Below, in pieces: positions 29,794 through 36,166 of a stretch of DNA of 59,677 nt. The number at the start of each line of letters is the position of its first letter. The first letter of the stretch is position 1. Source of the stretch: a virus; IMG/VR virus record IMGVR_UViG_3300035670_000231, positions 1-59,677 of that record; one strand, given 5' to 3'. Both the position numbers and the translations under genes were made by a program. Under the pieces are notes generated by a model. That model searched no databases. It was not told where the DNA came from and was given only the letters and a program-made list of their open reading frames with translations.

Positions 29794-30960
29794 ATGAACG
29801 ACCTCGTCTCCAACCCCTTCGCGGCACCGGCCGCCAAACCCCAGAACGGCGCCCTCGCCCAGGCCGGCGAGCAGCGAGTCATCGCCGAGGTGCAGGCGAT
29901 GCTGGTCATCGCCAAGAAGTTCCCCCGCGACGAGCGCGCGGCCGTGGACAAGATCCTGAACGCCTTCACCCGGCCGTCGCTCTGCGAGGTGGCGAAGTAC
30001 CAGTACAGCCGCGGCGGCTCGGACGTCGACGGGCCGTCGATCCGCTCGGCCGAGGCCATCGCCCAACTCTGGGGCAACATCGAATTCGGCTTCCGCGAGA
30101 TCGGCCGCGGCGTCGGGCCGGACGGTGCCGGCTTCTCCGAGGTCGAGGCCTACGCCTGGGACATGCAGAGCATGACCCGCCGGCCGGCGCACTTCCGCGT
30201 CCGGCACTGGCGCGACACCAAGAAGGGCGGCTACCCGATCACGGACGAGCGCGACATCTACGAGCTGGTCGCCAATCAGGCGCAGCGCCGGGTCCGCGCC
30301 TGCATCCTGGCGATCATCCCGGGCGACGTCATCGAGGCCGCCATGTCGCAGGCCGAGGCCACGCTGCGCACCAAGGCCGACACCAGCCCCGAGGCCATGG
30401 TCAAGATGCTCGAAGCCTTCGCGGCCTTCGCCGTCACCAAGGAGCAGATCGAGAAGCGCATCCAGCGCCGGCTCGACGCCATCCAGCCCGCCCAGGTCGT
30501 GAGCCTGAAGAAGATCTACGCCAGCCTGCGCGACGGCATGAGCACGCCGGCCGAGTGGTTCGAGACCGAGGAGGCGCCGGCCGCGACCCCGCCCGCGGTC
30601 AAGACCGCCGACAAGGCCCTCGACGCCTTCGCCGGCAGCAAGCCCACACCGACCCCCAAGCCGACCCCGAAGCCGGCCAAGGAGCCAGCCGCGGAGCCGG
30701 CCATCGATCCGGCGACCGGCGAGGTCCTGGCGGTGCCCGAGATCCCCGAGGAGGCCATGCTGGCCTGGGTCGACGAGCAGAAGTGGATGCCGGCCTGGAA
30801 GTGGATCGGCATGAACCTGACGGCGATGCCGCAGGAGGTGCGCGGCGCCTTCGTCGCCGACAACCTGCAGATCATCCAGGCCGTGGCCGCCCACAACGAG
30901 AAGTACGCCAAGGCGGTCCGCGAGCTGATGGCGCAAGCCGGGGTGGCCTATGGCGACTGA
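29794..30960 (+). CDS. ssDNA-annealing recombinase (RecT/Red-beta functional type)
   Basis: 388 aa. KKFPRDERAAVDKILNAFTR, SYSRGG-type YQYSRGGSDVDGPSIRSAEA, IAQLWGNIEFGFREI, TKKGGYPITDERDIYELVAN and RRVRACILAIIPGDVIEAA form a family consistently encoded beside YqaJ nucleases in phages. A Pro/Lys linker (~285-310) leads to a C-terminal helical domain, perhaps an SSB-contact region. Annealing activity is inferred from gene pairing and the family's usual annotation. Confidence 0.8.
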   Translation: MNDLVSNPFAAPAAKPQNGALAQAGEQRVIAEVQAMLVIAKKFPRDERAAVDKILNAFTRPSLCEVAKYQYSRGGSDVDGPSIRSAEAIAQLWGNIEFGFREIGRGVGPDGAGFSEVEAYAWDMQSMTRRPAHFRVRHWRDTKKGGYPITDERDIYELVANQAQRRVRACILAIIPGDVIEAAMSQAEATLRTKADTSPEAMVKMLEAFAAFAVTKEQIEKRIQRRLDAIQPAQVVSLKKIYASLRDGMSTPAEWFETEEAPAATPPAVKTADKALDAFAGSKPTPTPKPTPKPAKEPAAEPAIDPATGEVLAVPEIPEEAMLAWVDEQKWMPAWKWIGMNLTAMPQEVRGAFVADNLQIIQAVAAHNEKYAKAVRELMAQAGVAYGD

Positions 30961-31222
30961 CCGCACCGCGCCCGAAACCGTCCCGGTGGCGAGGAGCCCG
31001 GAGAACGCGGCCCTGGGCAACCGGTTCCGCGAGGTCCGGCGCCGGCAGAAGGTCGGGCTCCTGGCCCTGGCCAAGGCCCTGGGCTGCTCGCTCAACACCG
31101 TCCGCTGGCACGAGGCCGGGGCGCGCATGCTGCGCCTCGACCACGTGGTCCAGGCAGCCGGCATCATGGGCGTCCAGCCCGTCGAACTTCTCCCCGAACG
31201 CGACGAGGAGCCCCACCCATGA
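30950..31222 (+). CDS. XRE-type HTH protein (90 aa)
   Basis: FREVRRRQKVGLLALAKALG, then CSLNTVRWHEAG, form a clear helix-turn-helix; the C-terminus (DHVVQAAGIMGVQPVELLPE) completes an XRE-like domain. It overlaps the annealing-protein gene by eleven bases. Besides the 7451 protein, this is the other candidate for binding the early operators. Confidence 0.8.
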   Translation: MATDRTAPETVPVARSPENAALGNRFREVRRRQKVGLLALAKALGCSLNTVRWHEAGARMLRLDHVVQAAGIMGVQPVELLPERDEEPHP

Positions 31223-31428
31223 GCAGCCCCAAGACCACGGCCAAGCGGCCGAACGCCGACCACGTGATCATGGACCTCGTGACCCAGGAGTTCCGCTGCC
31301 GGCACTGCGGCCTGACTTACAAGCCGACCCTGCCGTCCAGCATCGGCCTGTTCGTCGCCATCTCCCGGCAGTTCACGGCCGAGCACCTGCGCTGCCCGGC
31401 GCCGGTCAACGTGGAGCGCCGAGCGTGA
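31219..31428 (+). CDS. Zinc-ribbon protein (69 aa)
   Basis: FRCRHCGLTYKPTLP (Cys-x2-Cys) and LRCPAP with an EHLRC end make a probable His/Cys zinc site. This small protein is common in the phage recombination operon. ATGA overlap with the HTH gene. Confidence 0.72.
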   Translation: MSSPKTTAKRPNADHVIMDLVTQEFRCRHCGLTYKPTLPSSIGLFVAISRQFTAEHLRCPAPVNVERRA

Positions 31429-32033
31429 CCGTGCCCCAGGGCGAGGCCGGCCGGCTCAAGGCCTACACCGTGAGCGACGACGAGAACGCCTGCGTCGCCT
31501 TCGCGGTGAGCAATGCGCCGGCCAGGGTCCTCGGCGCGCGGGAGCTGAACACCGACTGGGAGGCCGTCACCTGCGTCCGGGCCCCGCACTTCGACGGCTA
31601 CGCACCCGGACCGGTGCCCCAGCGCGCCCTCTACGAGTTTGGCTGGTGGTTCGAGTGCGGCCACTGCGGCCACCGCGTGGGGCTCGACGAGTACCACGAG
31701 GACCGCTGCGACGACGAGGGCCACGACGCCCCGCCCGAGGCCTTCGGCTTCGTCGAGCGCGGCCGCCGGGTCTACTGCAGCCCGGCCTGCCTCGCCCGCG
31801 AGGACGCCGAGCGCAGCGATCGCGACCGCCGGCTGGCGGCGATCATCGAGGCCACGGCCATGCACTGGCCGATGGCGCAGCAGATCCAGCCATCCAGCGG
31901 CTACGCTTCGGACCGGATTGGGGCCTTCTTCCACCTGCCGGGGCTGCTCGGCAGCGTGCGCTGGGAGATCGGCCAGAAGGACGTCTGGGTCGAGGCCCGC
32001 GACGTCGACGCCTTTCGGAGACTCTACGCATGA
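31425..32033 (+). CDS. Cys-rich protein (202 aa)
   Basis: GTG start at 31425 in GTGA overlap with the previous stop. The N-terminal domain (AYTVSDDENACVAFAVSNAP, ARVLGARELNTDW) is followed by CGHCGHRVG and RVYCSPACLARE, forming a zinc knuckle, and a helical tail that ends in a beta segment (VRWEIGQKDVWVEARD). Uncharacterised; probably nucleic-acid or protein binding. Confidence 0.75.
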   Translation: MTVPQGEAGRLKAYTVSDDENACVAFAVSNAPARVLGARELNTDWEAVTCVRAPHFDGYAPGPVPQRALYEFGWWFECGHCGHRVGLDEYHEDRCDDEGHDAPPEAFGFVERGRRVYCSPACLAREDAERSDRDRRLAAIIEATAMHWPMAQQIQPSSGYASDRIGAFFHLPGLLGSVRWEIGQKDVWVEARDVDAFRRLYA

Positions 32034-32281
32034 GCATCCACGTTCACGCGCCGCAACCGATCGAGGACGCGGCCATGGTCATCGACTGCCCGACCTGTGA
32101 GCGGCAGCGCCGGGCGCACTGCCGGCTGTTCGAGTGGTACGGCGCCAGCGTCACCTGCGCCGGCTGCGGCGACCGCTGGCACGACGGCGAGCGGCAGGAG
32201 CGGCCGTTCGCGCCCGGATGGCGACAGGCCAGCATCCGCCGCGTCCGCGCAGCGCTCTCCGCCTTGGGTGTCCCGGCGTGA
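32030..32281 (+). CDS. Zinc-finger-like protein (83 aa)
   Basis: CPTCERQRRAHC and CAGCGDRWHDG give two Cys-x2-Cys pairs plus further Cys/His, so a zinc-binding fold is likely. ATGA coupling with the upstream gene. The C-terminus is basic and helical (SIRRVRAALSALG). Confidence 0.68.
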   Translation: MSIHVHAPQPIEDAAMVIDCPTCERQRRAHCRLFEWYGASVTCAGCGDRWHDGERQERPFAPGWRQASIRRVRAALSALGVPA

Positions 32282-32463
32282 GCGCCGCCATCGGCGAGGC
32301 CCTGCGCGACCAGGGCATCGAGCGCGTCGCCATGGGCAAGGAGGAGTGGCTCGCCGCCGCTGTTGGCAGAGCAACTGCACTTCGGGGCCTGCTATGGATG
32401 ACATCCTGCTGGCCCTGTACGCCACCCTGGCGCTGCTGCTGCTCACCACGCCGTTCTGAGTGA
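32278..32463 (+). CDS. Hypothetical protein, C-terminus uncertain (61 aa)
   Basis: GTG in GTGA overlap with the preceding stop. The first ~30 residues (SAAIGEALRDQGIERVAMGK, EEWLAAAV) match a small phage protein that usually continues as a helical domain. Here the frame runs into a Cys/Trp-rich, improbable tail (LLWMTSCWPCTPPWRCCCSP), while the shifted frame encodes a hydrophobic 21-mer from an ATG at 32394. Either the gene is truncated or an indel is present. Confidence 0.45.
   Translation: MSAAIGEALRDQGIERVAMGKEEWLAAAVGRATALRGLLWMTSCWPCTPPWRCCCSPRRSE
32394..32459 (+). CDS. Possible 21-aa membrane micropeptide
   Basis: ATG 32394 encodes MDDILLALYATLALLLLTTP F, almost entirely a transmembrane segment, with a GGGGC stretch upstream and stop TGA immediately before the methyltransferase start. 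It overlaps the 3' end of the preceding frame. Very short, so only tentative. Confidence 0.35.
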   Translation: MDDILLALYATLALLLLTTPF

Positions 32464-32468
32464 TTCAA

Positions 32469-33851
32469 ATGACCGACCTATTCACGTTTGGCAGCGTGTG
32501 CAGCGGCATCGAAGCCGCCAGTGTGGCGTGGCACCCGCTTGGGTGGCGGGCCGCGTGGCTGGCAGAGATTGAGCCGTTCCCTTCGGCGGTGCTGAAGCAC
32601 CACTACCCCGGGGTGCCCAACCTAGGCGACATGACCACGCTGCCGGATCGCATTCGCAGCGGCGAGGTGGAGGCCCCCAATCTGTTCTGCGGTGGTACAC
32701 CCTGCCAAGCGTTCAGCGTGGCCGGCCTGCGCCGGTCACTTGACGATGCGCGCGGCAACCTGTCGCTTACCTTCTGCGAGATCGCTGATGCAATTGACTC
32801 TGTTCGACGAGCCGCCGGCAAGCCTGCCAGCATCATCTTCTGGGAGAACGTCCCAGGAGTTCTTTCAACCGCAGACAACGCCTTCGGGTGCTTCCTCGGG
32901 GCGCTTGCTGGATGCGATTCCCCCGTCTTTTTGGGCGGTCGATGGACAGACGCGGGTGTGGTTGCTGGCCCCCAAAGAACAGTCGCGTGGCGCATCCTTG
33001 ATGCCCAATATTTCGGCTTGGCCCAACGACGCCGACGTGTGTTCGTTGTCGCAAGTGCTCGAGACGGGTTTGATCCCGCATCGGTTCTTTTTGAGTGGGA
33101 AGGCCTGCGCCGGGATTCTGCGCCGAGCAGAGAAGCGAGGCAAGGCACTACCCGAGGCGCTTCGGCAGGCGCTGGAAGCGGTATCGACTTCCAAAACGCA
33201 GCCCTAAGCGGCGATTTAGCGGGCACGTTGGACGCCGAAGGCCAGAAGCGCGGCAATCGTGGTCACGGCATCTTGGCCTTCGGTGGTGGCCAGAACTGCG
33301 CTCAGACTGACGTCAGCACCTCGCTGAGCGCCCATCCAGGAGGTTCAAGGCTGGACTTCCAGACAGAGACGTTCGTCACCCACTCCCTGCGCGGTGAAGG
33401 CTTCGACGCCAGCGAGGACGGCACGGGGCGAGGGACGCCTCTGGTGCCGGTGGCCTTCCACCCCACGCAAGACCCGATCAGCAGCACCGATGTCTGCCAT
33501 GCCATTGGCACGGGCAACGGGCAGGGGTGTGCGACGGCGGCAGTGGCGTTGCGTGGTCGTGATGGTGGCGCCACGGCAGAGCTTGGAGACGACGCTGCGT
33601 TTGCCTTGCGGGCGTCCAGCGGTGGTGGTGACAAGCCGCACGTTTTGGCTGCCATGCAAGTCCGCCGCCTCACTCCGCGCGAGTGCGAGCGCCTGCAGGG
33701 CTTCCCCGACAACTATACGGCCATCCCCTGGCGCGGCAAGCCGGCCGACCAGTGCCCCGACGGCCCGCGCTACAAGGCGCTGGGCAACTCTTGGGCCGTG
33801 CCGGTGGTGCGCTGGATCGGGCGCAGGATAGCGGCAGCGCTGCCGACATGA
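32469..33851 (+). CDS. dcm-like: C5 cytosine DNA methyltransferase
   Basis: 460 aa from ATG 32469 (GTG at 32460 is an alternative). Motif I FGSVCSGIEA (7-16), catalytic PCQ at 78-80 (GGTPCQAFSVAG), ENV at 126-128, QRRRRVF at 186-192, and motifs IX-X (RRLTPRECERLQGFPDNY; KALGNSWAVPVVRWIG) are complete. The target-recognition region (~205-380) is Gly/Ala-rich and, in part, also translated in another frame (see 32788-33207). The product methylates cytosine-5 in an unknown sequence, probably for anti-restriction. GC and codon use are slightly lower than in flanking genes. Confidence 0.93.
   Translation: MTDLFTFGSVCSGIEAASVAWHPLGWRAAWLAEIEPFPSAVLKHHYPGVPNLGDMTTLPDRIRSGEVEAPNLFCGGTPCQAFSVAGLRRSLDDARGNLSLTFCEIADAIDSVRRAAGKPASIIFWENVPGVLSTADNAFGCFLGALAGCDSPVFLGGRWTDAGVVAGPQRTVAWRILDAQYFGLAQRRRRVFVVASARDGFDPASVLFEWEGLRRDSAPSREARQGTTRGASAGAGSGIDFQNAALSGDLAGTLDAEGQKRGNRGHGILAFGGGQNCAQTDVSTSLSAHPGGSRLDFQTETFVTHSLRGEGFDASEDGTGRGTPLVPVAFHPTQDPISSTDVCHAIGTGNGQGCATAAVALRGRDGGATAELGDDAAFALRASSGGGDKPHVLAAMQVRRLTPRECERLQGFPDNYTAIPWRGKPADQCPDGPRYKALGNSWAVPVVRWIGRRIAAALPT
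32788..33207 (+). CDS. Overprinted frame inside the C5 methyltransferase gene (139 aa)
   Basis: Read one base out of frame with the methyltransferase. ATG 32788 gives MQLTLFDEPPASLPASSSGR, SSGRLLDAIPPSFW, then VCSLSQVLETGLIPHRFFLS, GKACAGILRRAEKRGKALPE and LRQALEAV. I recognise this as a known phage protein type (MQLTLFDE... start; SLSxVLETGxxPxRxxLSxKACxGILRRAEKRGKxLP core) that is usually found near such methyltransferases. Both frames therefore carry recognisable family sequence over the same ~400 bases. Whether it is translated independently is unproven: the ribosome site (GCGAGA) is weak. Confidence 0.6.
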   Translation: MQLTLFDEPPASLPASSSGRTSQEFFQPQTTPSGASSGRLLDAIPPSFWAVDGQTRVWLLAPKEQSRGASLMPNISAWPNDADVCSLSQVLETGLIPHRFFLSGKACAGILRRAEKRGKALPEALRQALEAVSTSKTQP

Positions 33852-33880
33852 CCGCCGCTTAGCGCCTGAAGGAGATCGAC

Positions 33881-34320
33881 ATGTTCGTAGCACGCTACCC
33901 GGGCCGATGCGCCCGCACAGGGGCCCAGATCGCCCCAGGAGACACGATCGCGTCCGCAGGCAGGGGTAGGTACTACCTCGTGGCTCGCGCCGCTCCTGCG
34001 GCCTCTGACGATCCCGTCGACCCGGACGGCGCCCTGGGTGCGTCCGTCGACGAGACGCTGGACCCCCGGGACGAGGCCACGATCGCCGCCGGCCGCTACC
34101 TGCGCCGCGCGCCGCCGTTCTCAAGCGCGCCACCGAGCGCGGCGAGGTCAGCGCCGACGACCTCTACGACGCCTGTCCGCCGCCGCCCGGCACCCACCCG
34201 AACCTCGTGGGCGCCGTGTTCCGCCGCCTCGGGCTGCGTGTGCTGCGCATGGCCAAGAGCCGGCGGACGGCCGCGCATGCCCGTCTGATCCCGATCTACG
34301 GCCCGCTCGATGCGCCGTGA
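33881..34320 (+). pseudogene. Hypothetical gene split by a frameshift
   Basis: An AAGGAG site and ATG 33881 open a frame reading MFVARYPGRCARTGAQIAPG, then TIASAGRGRYYLVAR and DPRDEATIAAGRYLRRA to about 34110, after which it degenerates. From about 34112 a second frame without any start codon reads AAVLKRATERGEVSADDLYD, then GAVFRRLGLRVLRMAKSRRT and HARLIPIYG to a TGA at 34318; this is a recognisable small phage winged-helix-like domain. One single-base indel in the GC-repeat 34101-34118 would join them into a ~146-aa protein. Sequencing error and real decay are equally possible. Confidence 0.5.
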
Positions 34321-34344
34321 GCTGAACGGCACAGCCGCCAGGGC

Positions 34345-34371
34345 AAAAAACGGGCCGCACAAAGCGGCCCG
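34345..34371 (-). terminator. Rho-independent terminator of the late leftward operon
   Basis: Perfect 8-bp stem CGGGCCGC / GCGGCCCG with a five-base loop (34351-34371); on the minus strand it is followed by six T (34350-34345). It lies downstream of the lysis genes and stops the ~28-kb late transcript before the opposing plus-strand operon. Confidence 0.9.
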
Positions 34372-34449
34372 AACGTCTCAAGGAGCAGATCCCCATCTAA
34401 CCCACGGGCCGATTCTGACACCGCCCGCGGCGCTTGTGCGAACCCGCGA

Positions 34450-34582
34450 TCAGACGTCGTCCGGCTGGCGCAGCAGCGACACCGGCACCTCGGCCACGTC
34501 GCCGTCGAGGAACGCCACCAGCAGCCCGGGATCCGCCCGGCAGGGCCATGCCCAAGGCCAGCAGGAGGGCGGACGGGCGCAT
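34450..34582 (-). pseudogene. Small exported protein split by a one-base frameshift
   Basis: ATG 34582 (CGGAG upstream) starts a signal-peptide-like sequence MRPSALLLALGMALP; the frame then turns to Gly/Arg-rich. One base out of frame the DNA encodes ADPGLLVAFLDGDVAEVPVS, LLRQPDDV and a stop at 34450. Removing one G in the 8-base GC run near 34536 joins them into a ~44-aa secreted protein. It is the last gene of the lysis cluster. Could be a sequencing indel or programmed shift. Confidence 0.45.
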
Positions 34583-34607
34583 GGCGGTCTCCGGTAGGGG
34601 TAAGGGC

Positions 34608-35135
34608 TCAGTCGGGCGGCACGGCGCCGCTCAGCGCGTCGTGGGCCCGCTCGCAGGCCGCGCCTGCGGCACCTCGGGCATCGGCCACGGCAGCAAGCTC
34701 TCGGCCAGCCGCTTCCAGCCGTCCGAGCACGTCGGCGAGCACAGCGCCGGGGTCGCCGGCTGCCGCGCCTGCGGCGGCAGCGCCGGCACCACGGCCGGCG
34801 ACGGCGCACTGGCGGGCGTAGACCTCGGCGCGCTGCCGCAGGCTGTCACCAGCAGCGCGAGCAAGACGGGCGTCAGCACGCGCACGCTCGATCTGCTGCT
34901 GGCTCTCGGTGGCGATCCGGTCATGGCGGGTCCTCCAGTCGTTCTCAATCCGCCGCGCCTGCTCGGCCAGCTCCGCCCGCTCCGTCGCCCAGGCCGCCCG
35001 CTCTTCAGCAAGCACCCTCTGAGCCTCAGAAACGGCCCTCAGGGCGTTCTGACGGTCGAGGTAGAGGTACAGGCAGGCCGCGGCCAGAAAAAGGGCCACA
35101 GCGCCCGCTGCAGCGGCCCAGACCCGGTCGATCAT
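34608..35135 (-). CDS. Rz: Rz-like inner-membrane spanin
   Basis: 175 aa from ATG 35135, in ATGA overlap with the endolysin gene. One N-terminal membrane segment (residues ~7-26, WAAAAGAVALFLAAACLYLY) and a long periplasmic coiled coil (LRAVSEAQRVLAEERAAWAT and onward) define the i-spanin. With Rz1, encoded inside it in another frame, it bridges inner and outer membranes and fuses them at the end of lysis in Gram-negative hosts. Confidence 0.85.
   Translation of the reverse strand: MIDRVWAAAAGAVALFLAAACLYLYLDRQNALRAVSEAQRVLAEERAAWATERAELAEQARRIENDWRTRHDRIATESQQQIERARADARLARAAGDSLRQRAEVYARQCAVAGRGAGAAAAGAAAGDPGAVLADVLGRLEAAGRELAAVADARGAAGAACERAHDALSGAVPPD
34631..34924 (-). CDS. Rz1: Rz1-like outer-membrane lipoprotein spanin, nested in Rz
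   Basis: 97 aa from ATG 34924, wholly inside the Rz gene in a different frame. The signal peptide VLTPVLLALLVTAC ends in a lipobox with Cys 29, and the mature part is Pro-rich (GSAPRSTPASAPSPAVVPAL). This is the classical Rz/Rz1 nested organisation and confirms a Gram-negative host. Confidence 0.85.
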   Translation of the reverse strand: MTGSPPRASSRSSVRVLTPVLLALLVTACGSAPRSTPASAPSPAVVPALPPQARQPATPALCSPTCSDGWKRLAESLLPWPMPEVPQARPASGPTTR

Positions 35136-35632
35136 GGCTTGCCCTCGCACTTGGCGCGCTCAACAGCCCGGCGCTCCACCAGACCGCCGCACCTGTTGAC
35201 GGGATCTCGACAGTCCTTGCCCTGGAAGAACACCCACCTGTCAAATTCCGCACAGGCGCCAGCATAGTCGCCAGCATTGAGCCTGCGCACCAGGGTCGAT
35301 CCGCAGAACTTGCCCGCGCCCACGTTGTAGGCGAAGGACAGAAAGGCGTCGTACTCGTGCTGATGCAGGGGCACCGTGACGCAGGTCTTGAGCGCGCCCT
35401 CAAACCTGCGCACGTCGTCGAGCTTACGGGTCAAGGCCCGAATCGGGTCGGTGCGCTCGCCCATCTGCACCGGGCTGCCATCGGCGTGCCGCGTGGTGCC
35501 GAAGCCGATCGTCGCCACGTCGCCCGCGACCGGCACATAGGCCGTCTCGCGGTAGCCCTCGAACACCGCGATGCCGACCAGCCCGGAAGCCGAGAGCGAC
35601 AGCGCGGCGACGGCGATCCTGACGCGGTTCAT
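35132..35632 (-). CDS. SAR endolysin, GH24 lysozyme family
   Basis: 166 aa. The N-terminal hydrophobic but Ala/Ser/Gly-rich segment (residues ~4-24, VRIAVAALSLSASGLVGIAV) is a signal-arrest-release anchor. Catalytic Glu 25 follows directly (FEGYRETAYVPVAGDVATIG, Asp 38, Thr 41), in the PVxGDVxTIGFGTT variant rather than the usual E-8-D-5-T spacing. LHQHEYDAFLSFAYNVGAGK is the conserved GH24 centre. Activated by release from the membrane when the holin depolarises it. Confidence 0.88.
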   Translation of the reverse strand: MNRVRIAVAALSLSASGLVGIAVFEGYRETAYVPVAGDVATIGFGTTRHADGSPVQMGERTDPIRALTRKLDDVRRFEGALKTCVTVPLHQHEYDAFLSFAYNVGAGKFCGSTLVRRLNAGDYAGACAEFDRWVFFQGKDCRDPVNRCGGLVERRAVERAKCEGKP

Positions 35633-35633
35633 G

Positions 35634-35882
35634 TCATGGGTTCTCGTATCGCTTCATGCGGGCGAGATGCTCGGCGCGCTCGCGCACGTCCTGGCGGTGG
35701 CGGTAGAACCAGTTCACCAGGAAGCCGGCCACGCCGATCACGATGCCGACCAGAACGGCGAACTCGCTGCTCAGCAGCCACCCCCCGACGGTCATGCCGG
35801 CGCCCGTGTAGGTGGCCTTCGAGCTGGTGGCGGCGATGGTCGCGTCCAGCGTCTGGCTGGCGATCTCGTGGCCTTTTTCCAT
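35634..35882 (-). CDS. Holin/pinholin-like membrane protein
   Basis: 82 aa with a hydrophobic segment at ~24-38 (weak) and a strong one at ~41-60 (FAVLVGIVIGVAGFLVNWFY), followed by a charged tail (RHRQDVRERAEHLARMKRYE). The motif VGIVIGVAGFLVNWxYR is typical of class II phage holins. Its partner is the SAR endolysin immediately downstream, a pairing seen with pinholins. Confidence 0.85.
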   Translation of the reverse strand: MEKGHEIASQTLDATIAATSSKATYTGAGMTVGGWLLSSEFAVLVGIVIGVAGFLVNWFYRHRQDVRERAEHLARMKRYENP

Positions 35883-35919
35883 CGGGTCGTTCCGGGCTGC
35901 GTGCGATCACCGGATTCTG

Positions 35920-36135
35920 TCAGCCTTCGCCGGCCACGGGCGAAGTCGCGGGCTGCGCCGAGGCCTCCGGCTCCGGCGCGCGCAGGACGGCGGCGGCGTG
36001 CTCCTGCTCCTGCACCTGCTGCATCAGCGCCTGCATGAACGGGTTGGCCTCCGCCCAGGGGCGGGCCTGCAGCGCGTTGGCCAGCACGTTGACGTCGGCC
36101 GCGGCAAGATTGGGGAAGGTGATGGTGTAGCGCAT
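35920..36135 (-). CDS. Hypothetical 71-aa protein between fibre and holin
   Basis: AAGGAG seven bases before ATG 36135. MRYTITFPNLAAADVNVLAN, then WAEANPFMQALMQQVQEQEH and a Pro/Ala/Glu tail. Similar small proteins lie after the tail-fibre gene in related phages; possibly a minor virion part or fibre chaperone. Confidence 0.65.
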   Translation of the reverse strand: MRYTITFPNLAAADVNVLANALQARPWAEANPFMQALMQQVQEQEHAAAVLRAPEPEASAQPATSPVAGEG

Positions 36136-36166
36136 GGGGGCTCCTTGGTAACGAGACTGGCGATTG

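Noticed and set aside
29278-31386. 702-aa minus-strand open frame
   Set aside because: Opposite the recombination genes, composition of a shadow frame.
28737-32033. A 1098-aa plus-strand open frame
   Set aside because: It crosses the exonuclease, annealing and zinc-protein genes in another frame, is Arg/Gly/Pro-rich and only its last ~200 residues are a real gene (31425-32033).
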